Assembly (NCBI RefSeq): GCF_026427775.1
Contig: NZ_CP044532.1
Location: forward strand, 1,612,001-1,676,000
Length of the DNA stretch: 64,000 nucleotides
Reading direction: 5' to 3'
Source of the DNA: Arthrobacter sp. CDRTa11
GTDB taxonomy: Bacteria > Actinomycetota > Actinomycetes > Actinomycetales > Micrococcaceae
Made by a program: the position numbers and the translations under genes. The notes below the pieces were generated by a model. It was not told where the DNA came from. It did no database searches and was given only the letters and a program-made list of their open reading frames with translations. Position 1 is the first letter of the stretch. Every line of letters starts with the position of its first letter. Below, in pieces: positions 12,862 through 22,462 of the stretch.

Positions 12862-13524
12862 TTAGGTGGAGGGCAGGCCGTAGCGGTGCTCCGGCCTGCC
12901 GGTGGTTCCGTAGCGCAGCTGGATGTCTACGGCGCCGTCATCAGCCAGCGACGACAGGTACCGCTGCGCCGTGGCCCGGGAAACGCCCACTCGCGTGGCC
13001 ACCTCCACGGCCGAGTACTGCTCGCCGGGAACCAGCGATTCGAGCACCGCAGCCTCGGTGGCGGACCGCGGTTTCGCCGACGCCGCCACCTCGCCGGGAA
13101 TCAGCGACCGTTTGGCCCGCTCCACCGATTCCTGGTCCAGCACCCCGGGTTGGCCCAGGATGCGGCGGTACCGCGCGTAGGACCGCAACTGCTGGGAGAG
13201 CGAATCGGCGGTAAACGGCTTCAGGAGGTAGCCCAGGGCGCCCCGGCGAAATGCCTTGCGGAGCGATGCCGCGTCTGACGCCGCACTTAGGATCATGGTG
13301 TCCACATCAAGCTGCTGCAACAGGTCCAGCCCGGACGCATCCGGCAAATAGACATCCAGAAGCACCAGGTCCGGGCGCAGGCTGTGGATGGCCTGCAAAG
13401 CGAGCGACGCCGTCCCCACCGGCGCCAGTGCCAGGAAACCCGCCACCGAGTCCACATAGGCAGCGTGCAGCTTGGCCACATGGAAGTCGTCGTCCACAAT
13501 CAGCACCCTGAAATCCTCAGGCAT
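12862..13524 (-). CDS. Response regulator, CitB/DcuR type
   Basis: A 220-residue two-component regulator. The receiver domain shows the acidic cluster VDDD (11-13), phospho-acceptor Asp57 in VLLDVYLPD, the conserved Ser near 80 and Lys102 in LLKPF. The C-terminal part has a helix-turn-helix (YSAVEVATRVGVSRATAQRY). Its start overlaps the sensor kinase gene by eight bases. Start ATG at 13524. With the divergent CitMHS transporter, it probably activates uptake of citrate or another di/tricarboxylate. Confidence 0.9.
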   Translation of the reverse strand: MPEDFRVLIVDDDFHVAKLHAAYVDSVAGFLALAPVGTASLALQAIHSLRPDLVLLDVYLPDASGLDLLQQLDVDTMILSAASDAASLRKAFRRGALGYLLKPFTADSLSQQLRSYARYRRILGQPGVLDQESVERAKRSLIPGEVAASAKPRSATEAAVLESLVPGEQYSAVEVATRVGVSRATAQRYLSSLADDGAVDIQLRYGTTGRPEHRYGLPST

Positions 13525-15286
13525 CGTTGTCCTTTCCTGCCAAGTCTTTGGCTGCGGAGTCTTTGGCTGCCAAGTCCGTGGCTGCGCCCGCGGTTGTCCG
13601 CGGCAGCGAGGCCATAAATACTGCACCCGGCCCGCCGACGGAACCCGGTTCCAGAACCCTGACGTCGCCGCCGCGGCGGCGGGCCAGCTGCCGCGCGAGG
13701 GCCAGCCCCAGGCCGTGGCCGCCGCTGGACAGGACGGGACCTGCACCGCGGGCAGCAGCAGCCGTGGTGAAGCCCTCCGCGAACACCATCTCCGGATCTA
13801 CCCCGGCTCCCAGACCGTCGCCGGAATCGGCGACGACGATGTGCAGGGTCCCGCCGTCGTCGTCCGGTTCATCCAGGACTTCCAGTTCAACCCAGCGGTC
13901 CGTCGCAGAGCCGGCCACGGCGGCATTGACTGCGTTGTCGATCAGGTTTCCCAGCACCGTGGTCACATCCTGGGGTTCAGTGACCTGGCCGCGGACCAGG
14001 GTCTCCGGCCCGATCCGCAGGGTGACTCCACGTTCATCGGCTTCCACCCCCTTCGCCCCGACAAAGGCCTGCAGATAGGGGTCCTGGAGCAGCTCGGCCT
14101 GGTCGACAGGGAATTTCAGCGGCCCCGTAGCAGCCAGCCGGGCCAGGTATTCCCGCGCCTGCTGGTGCTGGCCCATGCCCATAAAACCGGCCAGGGTGTG
14201 CAGCTGGTTCGCGAACTCGTGGCGCTGGGCGCGAAGGGCGGTGGACATGGTGCCCACTGCGTCCAGCTGCCGGGTCAGGTGCTGCAGTTCCGTGCGGTCG
14301 CGGAGCATCACCACCCAGCCCAGGTCCTCGCGCCGGTGCAGGGCCTTGCGCGCGCTTGCCACCAGTCCCCGTCCTGCCGCCACAAGTTCCATCGCCTCCG
14401 CCGCATCGGCCTGGGCACCGCCCGGAGCCGGGCGGGTCAGGGACTTCAGCTGCGCCGGAACCGGGGCCTCCTCCCAAAGCGTCCCGGCAAGGTCAGGCAG
14501 CGCCAGCAGCCGTTGGGCTGCGGCGTTGAAGACGCTGATCCGGCCGTCGGCCGAAATGCCGATAACGCCGTCGTCCACTCCCTGCAGCACCGCCACCTGA
14601 TCATGGACCAGGGTGCTGATTTCTTCCGGCTCCAGGCCCAGCGTGAGCCGCTGCAGCCGGCGCCGCAGCAGGAACGAGGCCAGCACACCCGCCAACAGGG
14701 CGCCGGCCGCGGTCAGTGCAACCGGCCCAATATCCCTGGCCAGGCTCTGGCCCACTGTCTCCATGGAGTAGCCCACGCTCACCTCACCCACCACGGTTCC
14801 GGTGCCCGGCGCATAAACAGGCACTTTGGCGCCCGCCGATGGGCCAAGCGTCCCGGTGTTCCGGGTGGTGATTTCCTGGCCGGAGAGGGCCTCGGAGGGG
14901 TCTGTGCTGACCTTTTCACCCAGGCGGTCCGGGTCCGGGTGGGCGAGCCGCAGTCCCGTCTCATCGGTGATGACCACGAACAGTGCACCGGTGCGGATCC
15001 GGGCGTTTTCCGCCTCCGCCATCAGCGGCCCATCCCTGAGCTCGGCGGGCGGGGGAGTTCCTGCCTGCTCACTGATGGACTGGACATCCGCCCGCACCGA
15101 AGGATCGGAAGCAACGGTGCGCGCCAGCGTCAGGGCCTGGTTTTCGGCCTCGCGGCCCACCCTGTCGTACGTCAGCCAGGCGTGGACCGCTGCGCTGAGG
15201 AGGGCCACCAGCAGGACAACCCCCAGTTGCAGGAGCAGGGTCTGGGTGGAGAACCGCAACGGCCGCCGTGGCACGGAACCCTGCAT
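13517..15286 (-). CDS. Sensor histidine kinase, CitA/DcuS type
   Basis: A 589-residue kinase starting at the ATG at 15286, which has a clear AGGAGGAT upstream. Order: membrane helix (about 15-37), an extracellular PAS-like sensor (about 40-170), second membrane helix (about 180-205), cytoplasmic PAS (about 220-325), the SpoOB-type phospho-acceptor segment QRHEFANQLHTLAGF (near 355), then a HATPase domain with NLIDNAVNAA and a G-x-G-L-G-L-AL lid. The C-terminus ends in a short repetitive AKD tail (TDLAAKDSAAKDLAGKD) encoded by near-identical DNA repeats. Pairs with the regulator at 12862; the likely ligand is citrate or a related acid, inferred from the neighbouring transporter. Confidence 0.9.
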   Translation of the reverse strand: MQGSVPRRPLRFSTQTLLLQLGVVLLVALLSAAVHAWLTYDRVGREAENQALTLARTVASDPSVRADVQSISEQAGTPPPAELRDGPLMAEAENARIRTGALFVVITDETGLRLAHPDPDRLGEKVSTDPSEALSGQEITTRNTGTLGPSAGAKVPVYAPGTGTVVGEVSVGYSMETVGQSLARDIGPVALTAAGALLAGVLASFLLRRRLQRLTLGLEPEEISTLVHDQVAVLQGVDDGVIGISADGRISVFNAAAQRLLALPDLAGTLWEEAPVPAQLKSLTRPAPGGAQADAAEAMELVAAGRGLVASARKALHRREDLGWVVMLRDRTELQHLTRQLDAVGTMSTALRAQRHEFANQLHTLAGFMGMGQHQQAREYLARLAATGPLKFPVDQAELLQDPYLQAFVGAKGVEADERGVTLRIGPETLVRGQVTEPQDVTTVLGNLIDNAVNAAVAGSATDRWVELEVLDEPDDDGGTLHIVVADSGDGLGAGVDPEMVFAEGFTTAAAARGAGPVLSSGGHGLGLALARQLARRRGGDVRVLEPGSVGGPGAVFMASLPRTTAGAATDLAAKDSAAKDLAGKDNDA

Positions 15287-15424
15287 GATCCTCCTTGAAC
15301 GTGGGGTGGGATGGCGTGAGCACAATGCGCAAAATGCTCCCAATAAGCAGTATGCCAATCAATTGAGCCAAAGGCACTGCCGTGACGCCCGCCACCATAT
15401 GGTCTGTAGCACGCGTCACACCGC

Positions 15425-15440
15425 TGTGTCGCCGTTCACA
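15425..15440 (+). promoter_or_regulatory. CRP/FNR-like dyad before the CitMHS gene
   Basis: TGTGT-CGCCGT-TCACA differs by one base from the half-site pair TGTGA-N6-TCACA. It ends 14 bases before the GTG start, so a bound protein would block rather than recruit polymerase, unless transcription starts elsewhere. The 15287-15454 region is the only intergenic space for both divergent promoters. Confidence 0.3.
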
Positions 15441-15454
15441 AGAAGGAGCCGGCC

Positions 15455-16939
15455 GTGCTGGTATTACTTGGATTCGCCATGATCGCGGTATTCATGGTGC
15501 TGATCATGACGAAGAAGTTGACGCCAGTGCTGGCGCTGATCATCGTACCCACTGTTTTTGGACTTTTTGCAGGCGCCGGCCTGGGCATCGGGGACATGGT
15601 CCTGGACTCGATGAAGTCCATGACCTCCACCGCGGCCCTGCTGATGTTCGCCATCATCTACTTCGGCCTGATGATCGACGTCGGGCTGTTCGATCCGCTG
15701 GTCAAGTTCATCCTCCGCAAGCTGGGCAATGACCCCGCCAAGGTGGTGCTGGGCACGGCCATCCTGGCCGCAGCCGTATCACTCGACGGCGACGGCTCCA
15801 CCACCTTTATCCTCACCACGGCGGCCATGCTGCCCGTCTACCTCCGGCTGAAGATGAGCCCCGTGGTCCTGACCTGCGTGGCCGGCCTGGCCAACGGCAC
15901 CATGAACATCCTGCCGTGGGGCGGCCCCACAGCCCGCGCCGCCACCGCCCTGAAGATTGACGTCAACGACGTCTTTGTTCCCATGATCCCGTCCCTGATC
16001 GCAGGCCTGGCAATTGTGTTCGTGTTCGCCTGGCTGCTGGGCCTGCAGGAACGCAACCGCCTCCGCGCCGCCGCGCCTGAGATCTGGGCGACGCCGTCTG
16101 CGGCAGAACCTTTTTCACCGGAAGCGTTCGACGGCGGTACCGCCTCCGTCACGGCCGGCACCGGCAGCGCCGGGTCACCTGCCCCCGGAACCGGAAGCCC
16201 CGCCGTCGGCGGTCCCGGTGCAGGCTCATCCCTCGCGCTGCTCGAACGCACCGAATCGCTGGTTGATGACCGGGACACCGCCATGGCTGACACCGCCCTG
16301 GATCCGAACCGCACCACGCTCCGGCCCAAACTGATCTGGTTCAACCTGGGCCTGACGGTGGCCGTGATGGCGATGCTCATCGCCGATCTGGTACCCCTGC
16401 CGTTTGTCTTTATGGTGGGCTCGGCCATCGCCCTGATAGTGAACTTCCCGAACGTCAAGGAACAGGGCGCCCAGCTGATCGCCCACGCGCCGTCCATCGT
16501 TGCCGTGGTGAGCATGGTCATGGCCGCCGCCGTCCTTACCGGTGTCCTGACCGGAACCGGCATGGTGGAGGCAATGTCCGCCTGGCTGGTCCAGATCATC
16601 CCGTCCAGCATGGGTCCGTTCATGGCAGTCATTACCGGCGTCCTCAGCATCCCCATGACGTTCTTCATGAGCAACGATGCTTTTTACTTCGGCGTCCTTC
16701 CTGTCCTGAGCGAAACGGCCGGGCACTACGGCATCAGCGCTGCGGAAATGGCCCGGGCATCCATCACTGGCCAGCCCTTCCACCTGCAAAGCCCGCTGGT
16801 CCCTGCCATCCTGCTGCTGGTTTCCCTGGCCAAGGTGGACCTCGGCGACCACCACAAGAAGGTTCTGTGGCGCACAGCTGTGGTGTCCCTGGTCATGCTG
16901 GGAGTGGGCATGCTGACCGGAGCCATCGGTATCGGCTAG
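15455..16939 (+). CDS. CitMHS family citrate/divalent-metal transporter
   Basis: A 494-residue inner-membrane transporter with about a dozen hydrophobic segments. CitMHS proteins import citrate complexed with Mg2+ or Ca2+ in symport with protons. Supporting features are the N-terminal KKLTPVLALIIVPTVFGL, the SLDGDGSTTFIL segment and NILPWGGPTARAAT, both typical of the family. The central cytoplasmic loop (about 205-275) is a Gly/Pro/Ser-rich low-complexity linker. Start GTG at 15455 follows AGAAGGAG. It is divergent from the CitA/CitB-like pair, which very probably controls it. Confidence 0.9.
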   Translation: MLVLLGFAMIAVFMVLIMTKKLTPVLALIIVPTVFGLFAGAGLGIGDMVLDSMKSMTSTAALLMFAIIYFGLMIDVGLFDPLVKFILRKLGNDPAKVVLGTAILAAAVSLDGDGSTTFILTTAAMLPVYLRLKMSPVVLTCVAGLANGTMNILPWGGPTARAATALKIDVNDVFVPMIPSLIAGLAIVFVFAWLLGLQERNRLRAAAPEIWATPSAAEPFSPEAFDGGTASVTAGTGSAGSPAPGTGSPAVGGPGAGSSLALLERTESLVDDRDTAMADTALDPNRTTLRPKLIWFNLGLTVAVMAMLIADLVPLPFVFMVGSAIALIVNFPNVKEQGAQLIAHAPSIVAVVSMVMAAAVLTGVLTGTGMVEAMSAWLVQIIPSSMGPFMAVITGVLSIPMTFFMSNDAFYFGVLPVLSETAGHYGISAAEMARASITGQPFHLQSPLVPAILLLVSLAKVDLGDHHKKVLWRTAVVSLVMLGVGMLTGAIGIG

Positions 16940-16989
16940 TCTGAAAGTGCCTGTGTCCGGCCCTCGCGGCAGGACCAGGCAGTGAAGGT

Positions 16990-17030
16990 GCCCGTCTGAC
17001 GCCCGCTGGGGGTCGTCAGACGGGCATCTT
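16990..17030 (+). terminator. Rho-independent terminator of the CitMHS gene
   Basis: A perfect 12-bp stem (GCCCGTCTGACG at 16990-17001, complement at 17014-17025) with a 12-base loop, then ATCTTCGTTT. It lies about 50 bases after the transporter stop and before the gatC promoter region (TAGACT at 17042 is a plausible -10). Confidence 0.85.
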
Positions 17031-17084
17031 CGTTTCCCCACTAGACTGGTTCGGAAAACAATTCAAACTTTGCAGGGGAGATCC

Positions 17085-17381
17085 ATGGCTGCGATCAACC
17101 GTGACGACGTCGCGCATCTCGCGCGGCTCGCTCACATCGAGATGAGTGCTGAAGAGCTGGACAGGATGGCCGGCGAGCTCGCCGTCATCGTTGATGCCAT
17201 CAAGTCCGTCAGTGAAGCCGCCGGTGACGATGTCCCGGCGACCTCCCACCCGATTCCGCTGAGCAACGTGTTCCGCGAAGACGTGGTGGGCCACACCTTC
17301 ACTGCGGAGCAGGCACTCTCGGGGGCGCCGGATTCCGATGAGAACCGTTTCAAGGTCCCCGCAATCCTGGATGAGGACTAA
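17085..17381 (+). CDS. gatC: Asp-tRNA(Asn)/Glu-tRNA(Gln) amidotransferase subunit C
   Basis: A 98-residue GatC, the small subunit that stabilises the GatA-GatB amidotransferase. Starts at ATG 17085 behind CAGGGGAG. Characteristic start INRDDVAHLARLAHIEMS, then the central acidic helix and a C-terminal segment RFKVPAILDED that wraps GatA. Followed three bases later by gatA. GatCAB converts misacylated Glu-tRNA(Gln), and Asp-tRNA(Asn) where present, to the amidated forms; actinobacteria commonly lack GlnRS. Confidence 0.95.
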   Translation: MAAINRDDVAHLARLAHIEMSAEELDRMAGELAVIVDAIKSVSEAAGDDVPATSHPIPLSNVFREDVVGHTFTAEQALSGAPDSDENRFKVPAILDED

Positions 17382-17384
17382 CCC

Positions 17385-19004
17385 ATGACTGAACAAAACT
17401 CCGCCGGCTCCAGCAGTTCAAACGGCGCGGACAGCCTGATCCGTTCCTCCGCAGCGCAGCTCGCCGCCAAATTGGCCGCCCGCGAGGTCTCCGCCGTCGA
17501 GGTCACCCAGGCGCACCTGGACCGGATCGCCGCTGTGGACGGCGGCGAACGCGGCGTGCACGCCTTCCTCCACGTCAACACCGAGGAAGCACTCTCCGTG
17601 GCAGCCGAGGTTGACGCCATCCGCGCCGCCGGCGGCGCAGCGGCCGACGAGCTCCACGAACTCGCCGGCGTGCCCATCGCCGTCAAGGACCTCATTGTCA
17701 CCGTGGGCCAGCCCACCACTGCCGGTTCCAGGATCCTGGAGGGCTGGCACAGCCCGTACGACGCCACAGTGGTCAAGCGGCTGCGCGCAGCCAGGATGCC
17801 CATCCTGGGCAAGACCAACCTGGACGAATTCGCCATGGGCTCCTCCACTGAGCACTCCGCCTTTGGACCTACCCGGAACCCCTGGGACCTTGACCGGATC
17901 CCCGGCGGTTCCGGCGGCGGTTCCGCTGCGGCGGTGGCGGCATTCGAGGCACCGCTGGCCCTGGGCACAGACACTGGCGGCTCCATCCGCCAGCCCGGTG
18001 CCGTGACCGGCACCGTGGGGGTCAAACCCACCTACGGCGGGGTGTCCCGCTACGGCGCCATCGCCATGGCTTCCTCGCTGGACCAGATCGGGCCGGTTTC
18101 GCGCACTGTGCTGGACTCTGCACTGCTGCACCAGGTCATCGGCGGGCATGATCCGTTCGACTCCACCTCGCTGCAGGACCCCCTGGCCGATCTCGTGGCC
18201 GCCGCCAGGATTGGCAACGTGGAAGGCCTGCGGATCGGCATCATCAAGGAACTCCACGGCGAGGGATACCAGGCCGGCGTCGAAAACCGCTTCCACGACT
18301 CGCTGGAGCTCCTCAAGGAGGCCGGAGCGCAGATCGTTGAGGTCTCCTGCCCCAACTTCAAGTACGCCCTGGGTGCCTACTACCTGATCATGCCATCCGA
18401 GGCCTCCTCAAACCTGGCCAAGTTCGACGGCGTCCGGTACGGTCTCCGCGTCCTGCCCGAGGACGCGCCCATGACGATCGAGCGCGTGATGGGGGCCACC
18501 CGCGCCGCCGGCTTCGGCGACGAGGTCAAGCGGCGCATCATCCTGGGCACCTACGCCCTGAGCGCCGGCTACTACGACGCCTACTACGGCTCCGCCCAGA
18601 AGGTGCGCACCCTGATACAGCGCGACTTTGATGCCGCCTTCACCGTGGCCGACGTCCTGATCTCGCCCACTGCGCCCACCACGGCCTTCAAGCTGGGGGA
18701 GAAGCTGGATGACCCGCTGGCCATGTACCTCAACGACGTCGCTACCATCCCCGCAAACCTCGCCGGTGTGCCGGGACTGTCCCTGCCCGGCGGCCTGGCC
18801 GACGAGGACGGATTGCCCGTGGGCATCCAGCTGCTGGCCCCGGCCCGCGAGGACGCCCGCCTGTACCGTGTCGGAGCAGTCCTGGAGTCACTGCTAGAAG
18901 CGAAATGGGGCGGCCCGCTCCTGGACCGTGCACCCTCGCTGACGGCCCCCGACCTTACCGTTTCCACGGCTGGCGCCGTTCCGAGCCATGGAGGTTCACT
19001 CTGA
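17385..19004 (+). CDS. gatA: Asp-tRNA(Asn)/Glu-tRNA(Gln) amidotransferase subunit A
   Basis: A 539-residue amidase-signature enzyme that releases ammonia from glutamine for GatB. The Ser-cis-Ser-Lys triad region is visible: Lys in VPIAVKDLI, the Gly/Ser-rich [14 protein letters not shown] and the nucleophile loop [12 protein letters not shown]. Start ATG at 17385. The stop overlaps the gatB start (TGATG), giving a tight gatC-gatA-gatB operon. Confidence 0.96.
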   Translation: MTEQNSAGSSSSNGADSLIRSSAAQLAAKLAAREVSAVEVTQAHLDRIAAVDGGERGVHAFLHVNTEEALSVAAEVDAIRAAGGAAADELHELAGVPIAVKDLIVTVGQPTTAGSRILEGWHSPYDATVVKRLRAARMPILGKTNLDEFAMGSSTEHSAFGPTRNPWDLDRIPGGSGGGSAAAVAAFEAPLALGTDTGGSIRQPGAVTGTVGVKPTYGGVSRYGAIAMASSLDQIGPVSRTVLDSALLHQVIGGHDPFDSTSLQDPLADLVAAARIGNVEGLRIGIIKELHGEGYQAGVENRFHDSLELLKEAGAQIVEVSCPNFKYALGAYYLIMPSEASSNLAKFDGVRYGLRVLPEDAPMTIERVMGATRAAGFGDEVKRRIILGTYALSAGYYDAYYGSAQKVRTLIQRDFDAAFTVADVLISPTAPTTAFKLGEKLDDPLAMYLNDVATIPANLAGVPGLSLPGGLADEDGLPVGIQLLAPAREDARLYRVGAVLESLLEAKWGGPLLDRAPSLTAPDLTVSTAGAVPSHGGSL

Positions 19005-20509
19005 TGACTGACGCAATCCTGACCTTCGAAGAGGCCATGGAGAAGTACGATCCCGTGCTGGGGTTCGAGGTCCACGTGGAGCTCAACACCAAGAGCAAGA
19101 TGTTCTCCTCGGCGCCCAACGTGTTTGGCGATGAGCCCAACACCAACGTCAACGAAGTGGACCTTGGCATGCCCGGCGTCCTGCCGGTGCTGAACAGGAC
19201 CGCGGTGGAGTCCTCCATCAAGATCGGCCTGGCGCTCAACTGCAAGATCGCCGAGAACTGCCGGTTTGCGCGGAAGAACTACTTCTATCCGGACACGCCC
19301 AAGAACTTCCAGACCTCCCAGTACGACGAACCCATCGCCTACGACGGGTACCTGGACATCGAACTGTCGGACGGTACAGTCTTCCGGGTGGAGATCGAGC
19401 GTGCCCACATGGAGGAGGACGCCGGCAAGCTGACCCACATGGGCGGGGCCACCGGCCGCATCCAGGGCGCCGACTTCTCCCTGGTGGACTACAACCGCGC
19501 CGGCGTTCCGCTGGTGGAAATCGTGACCAAGCCGATCGAGGGCGCCGGTTCCAGGGCTCCCGAACTGGCGAAGGCCTACGTGGCCGCCGTCCGCGAGATC
19601 GTCAAGAACCTTGGTGTTTCCGACGCCCGCATGGAGCGCGGAAATGTCCGCTGCGACGCCAACGTGTCACTGCGGCCCCACGGCCGTGAACGCTTCGGCA
19701 TCCGTTCTGAAACCAAGAACGTCAACTCCCTGCGCGCCGTCGAACACGCCGTCCGCTACGAGATCCAGCGGCACGCCGCCGTTCTTGACTCCGGCATCCC
19801 CGTGGTCCAGGAGACCCGGCACTGGCATGAGGACACGCGCACCACCACCTCGGGACGGCCCAAGTCCGACGCCGATGACTACCGCTACTTCCCGGAACCT
19901 GACCTGGTGCCGGTGGTTGCATCACGTGAATGGGTGGAGGAGCTTCGGGCTACCCTGCCCGAGCCGCCGGCCGACCGGCGCAAGCGGCTTCAGGCCGACT
20001 GGGGGTATTCGGACCTCGAATTCCGTGACGTGGTCAACGCCGGCGTCCTGGTCGAGATCGAGGAAACCATTGCCGCCGGAGCCTCCGCCTCCGTGGCGCG
20101 GAAGTGGTGGATGGGCGAGATTGTGGGCCGCGCCAAGAATGCCGACGTCGATCCCGGCCAGCTGGGCGTCCAGCCGGCCACCATCGTAGACCTGGCAAAA
20201 ATGGTGGAAGACGGCAAGATCAACAACAAGATGGCCACCGAGGTGCTGGACGGCGTCCTTGCCGGCGAAGGTACCCCGGCAGAGATCGTGGAGAAGCGCG
20301 GCCTGGCTGTTGTCTCCGACGATGGACCGTTGCTGGAAGCCATCGATGCCGCCCTCGCCGCACAGCCTGACATTGCAGACAAGATCCGCAACGGAAAGCT
20401 CCAGGCCATCGGCGCTATCGTGGGCGGCGTGATGAAGGCAACCCGCGGGCAGGCCGACGCCGGACGGGTCAAGGAACTGATACTCGAAAAGCTCGGCGTC
20501 AAGGCCTGA
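19004..20509 (+). CDS. gatB: Asp-tRNA(Asn)/Glu-tRNA(Gln) amidotransferase subunit B
   Basis: A 501-residue GatB, the kinase/transamidase subunit that binds tRNA and activates the misacylated amino acid. Family markers are [16 protein letters not shown] near the N-terminus, the [13 protein letters not shown] segment, [14 protein letters not shown], and the C-terminal YqeY-like helical domain (about 355-500). The open frame extends 99 bases upstream inside gatA, but ATG 19004 (MTDAIL) is the natural start by overlap with the gatA stop. Confidence 0.96.
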   Translation: MTDAILTFEEAMEKYDPVLGFEVHVELNTKSKMFSSAPNVFGDEPNTNVNEVDLGMPGVLPVLNRTAVESSIKIGLALNCKIAENCRFARKNYFYPDTPKNFQTSQYDEPIAYDGYLDIELSDGTVFRVEIERAHMEEDAGKLTHMGGATGRIQGADFSLVDYNRAGVPLVEIVTKPIEGAGSRAPELAKAYVAAVREIVKNLGVSDARMERGNVRCDANVSLRPHGRERFGIRSETKNVNSLRAVEHAVRYEIQRHAAVLDSGIPVVQETRHWHEDTRTTTSGRPKSDADDYRYFPEPDLVPVVASREWVEELRATLPEPPADRRKRLQADWGYSDLEFRDVVNAGVLVEIEETIAAGASASVARKWWMGEIVGRAKNADVDPGQLGVQPATIVDLAKMVEDGKINNKMATEVLDGVLAGEGTPAEIVEKRGLAVVSDDGPLLEAIDAALAAQPDIADKIRNGKLQAIGAIVGGVMKATRGQADAGRVKELILEKLGVKA

Positions 20510-20523
20510 GTACCTGTTTTTAC

Positions 20524-20589
20524 CCCAAGTGGGTCGCACTTAACGTCGTCAAAACGCCTCATAACAACGTTAAATGCGACCCAGTTGGG
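20524..20589. repeat. Long palindrome after gatB (repeat family, copy 1)
   Basis: Arms of 23 bases at 20524-20546 and about 20567-20589 pair with only two differences (one of them G-T). The loop contains CAAAACGCCTCATAAC. The outer ends CCCAA.T are shared with the copies at 21318 and 39421 while the inner arm sequence differs, yet each copy stays self-complementary. It lies 15 bases after gatB and could act as a terminator or as a dispersed extragenic palindrome. Confidence 0.75.
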
Positions 20590-20703
20590 CTTTAAGTACT
20601 CACATCCGGCCGGGCAAAAGTACTCGTGTTCAGCAGCGGTTGCCGGCCTTACACTGAAATCCCCGGGGCGCCGAAGCCCTGCACGTGCTGGAAGAGGGAT
20701 CCC

Positions 20704-21330
20704 ATGTCTTTCCGAAAACCCCTAAGTATCCGCAAGGCGCTGCTGGCCGGGGTGGTGGCTCTGGCTCTGACCGGGACGGGAGCAGCACTCACCTGGGCAG
20801 CCTCGGACGAACCGTCCGGAACGCCGTCGGAATCCGCTCAGGGACAAGGCAAGAACAAGGCAGACAAGGCAGCCAAGGCCGGGAAAGGCCCCAAGGCTGA
20901 CAAGGCCAACCGTCCCCAGGAGCTGCACAGCGAAAGCGTGGTCAAGAAGAGCGACGGCACGTTCGAGACCCAGGTGAGCCAGCGGGGCACGGTTGAGGCC
21001 GTGACTGATTCCTCGGTCACCGTCAAAAGCGAGGACGGCTTCAGCCAAAGCTACGCCGTGAACGCGGAGACCCGGATCATCAAGATCCCCGCTCCGGCAG
21101 CGGACGGAAGCCCGGCCAAGGGCCCGGATGGCAAGCGCCTGAGGCCCTCAGACGTCCCCATCTCCGAAATTGCTGTAGGCGAAACCATCAGGGTTTCCGG
21201 AGTCAGGGCAGGCAGTGACGTCACTGCCAAGCAAGTGGTGGAAGGTGCAGGTGCCGGACCCGGCAACGGCTTGGGGCTGGGCAGGGGACAGGGCAGGGGC
21301 CTGGACAAGGGCGCATCCCCAAGTAAGTAG
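20704..21330 (+). CDS. Exported DUF5666-like protein
   Basis: A 208-residue protein with an N-terminal signal or anchor (about 12-33) behind a basic start. A Lys/Ala/Gly-rich linker follows (about 45-75). The C-terminal beta domain (about 85-180) contains GTVEAVTDSSVTVKSEDG and a repeat-like RVSGVRAGSDVTAKQV, both typical of DUF5666/OB-like domains. The last 25 residues are Gly/Arg-rich. Start ATG at 20704. The final codons and stop (PSK-stop) lie inside the left arm of the palindrome at 21318. Function unknown; likely cell-envelope. Confidence 0.75.
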   Translation: MSFRKPLSIRKALLAGVVALALTGTGAALTWAASDEPSGTPSESAQGQGKNKADKAAKAGKGPKADKANRPQELHSESVVKKSDGTFETQVSQRGTVEAVTDSSVTVKSEDGFSQSYAVNAETRIIKIPAPAADGSPAKGPDGKRLRPSDVPISEIAVGETIRVSGVRAGSDVTAKQVVEGAGAGPGNGLGLGRGQGRGLDKGASPSK

Positions 21331-21383
21331 TGCTAACTGGCGTTTTAGGGGCCCATAACGACACTTCGCACTACTTAGTTGGG
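21318..21383. repeat. Long palindrome overlapping a stop codon (repeat family, copy 2)
   Basis: 27-base arms (21318-21344 and 21357-21383) with four mismatches. The loop GTTTTAGGGGCCCATAACGAC nearly equals that of copy 3. The left arm contains the last three codons and the TAG of the preceding gene. Two further copies of the outer half-motif AGTTGGGCC follow (around 21392 and 21410), as if the right arm tip had been repeated. The element sits between convergent genes. Confidence 0.75.
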
Positions 21384-21407
21384 CCAGGGCTTAGTTGGGC
21401 CGGGCGG

Positions 21408-22328
21408 TCAGTTGGGCCAGGGATGCTCTACCAGTCCTGTCATGATGGCCTGGAGCGCCTCGCAGACGATCGTCACGGACCGGCGTTTCAGATTCTCCGG
21501 ACGGGCCAGGATGTCGATCCGCCGCCGCGTGCTGATGCCTTCAAGGGGCCGCAGCACAATGTCCGGATTGAGCACGGGGCGGGCCGTGTACCGGGGCAGC
21601 AGGCCCACCACCCCGCCCGCCGCCACCAGGGCGGCCACGGTGGAGTAATCGTTGATCCGGTGGACAATGTTCAGTTCCCTGCTGGCAACTGCAGCGACGG
21701 CGGACAGCACGTCGGCGGGGGAGTAGCCGGCGTGGCTGGTCACCCAGGGTTCGCCCACGACGTCGTCCGCCGTGACCCTGGCCTGTCCCGCCAAATGGTG
21801 GCCCGCCGGAAGTGCCACATCCAGCGGCTCATGTGCGAGCGGAATCACGGCCACCCTTTCCACCGGCCAGCCGGGGCTGTGGTCCATCCGGTGGGCAAGT
21901 ACGAGGTCATAACGTGCGGTGAGGGCAGGAAAGTCGTGCTGCGCCACGTCCTCGTCCGAAAGCTGGATCCGCGGCTGCCCGGGTGCATCGAGCATTCCGG
22001 CAAGTGGAGCAAACAGTGCCTGCCCGGCGCTGTGGAAGCCGCTGATGGTCACCGGCGCTACTGAGGAATGGTGATACGCGCCGATGGCGGTTCTCGCGTC
22101 CGCCATGGCGCTGACCACGGCGGCCCCGGCGTCGGCGAGCACTTGGCCGGCCTCCGTCAGCACCAGGTTCCGCCCTTCCTTCCTGGTCAGCGGTACCTCC
22201 ACGCTCCGCTGCAGCAGGGCCAGCTGCTGGGATACGGCGGAGGGCGTGACCATCAGGGTCTCCGCCACTGCCTTGACGCTGCCGAGTGCTCCGAGTTCCC
22301 GGAGGATCTCCAGCTGGTGAATTTCCAT
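21408..22328 (-). CDS. LysR family transcriptional regulator
   Basis: A 306-residue LTTR. Starts at ATG 22328 (MEIHQLEILREL). The helix-turn-helix is at about 15-40 (GSVKAVAETLMVTPSAVSQQL), followed by the linker helix and a periplasmic-binding-like effector domain (about 90-300). It is divergent from tdh-kbl, so threonine or a related metabolite is a reasonable effector. An ATTG-N10-CAAT dyad lies seven bases before its start, which suggests autoregulation. Confidence 0.88.
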   Translation of the reverse strand: MEIHQLEILRELGALGSVKAVAETLMVTPSAVSQQLALLQRSVEVPLTRKEGRNLVLTEAGQVLADAGAAVVSAMADARTAIGAYHHSSVAPVTISGFHSAGQALFAPLAGMLDAPGQPRIQLSDEDVAQHDFPALTARYDLVLAHRMDHSPGWPVERVAVIPLAHEPLDVALPAGHHLAGQARVTADDVVGEPWVTSHAGYSPADVLSAVAAVASRELNIVHRINDYSTVAALVAAGGVVGLLPRYTARPVLNPDIVLRPLEGISTRRRIDILARPENLKRRSVTIVCEALQAIMTGLVEHPWPN

Positions 22329-22334
22329 CAGGCC

Positions 22335-22393
22335 ATTGTACGCATTAGCAATCACTACATCGTCGATTGAGAAGATAACTGTTGTGCTAATGC
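22335..22393. promoter_or_regulatory. Candidate LysR operator in the LysR-tdh divergent region
   Basis: ATTG-N10-CAAT at 22335-22352 fits an LTTR recognition dyad. Overlapping it, a perfect 9-bp inverted repeat GCATTAGCA (22342-22350) and TGCTAATGC (22385-22393) spans 52 bases, the size of an LTTR recognition-plus-activation site. It is placed between the two divergent starts. Confidence 0.5.
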
Positions 22394-22462
22394 TTTTTCC
22401 TCGCTGTAATGGGACAGGCAGCATGGTGCCAGCAACGAGGATTTTCTAGAGTGAGGAAGCCA

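Noticed and set aside
13527..15298. 608-residue plus-strand frame opposite the sensor kinase
   Set aside because: His/Gln/Arg-rich translation without domains; the opposite strand encodes a complete histidine kinase.
16940..16989. Extra small gene between the CitMHS gene and gatC
   Set aside because: No start with RBS and the space is filled by the terminator and the gatC leader.
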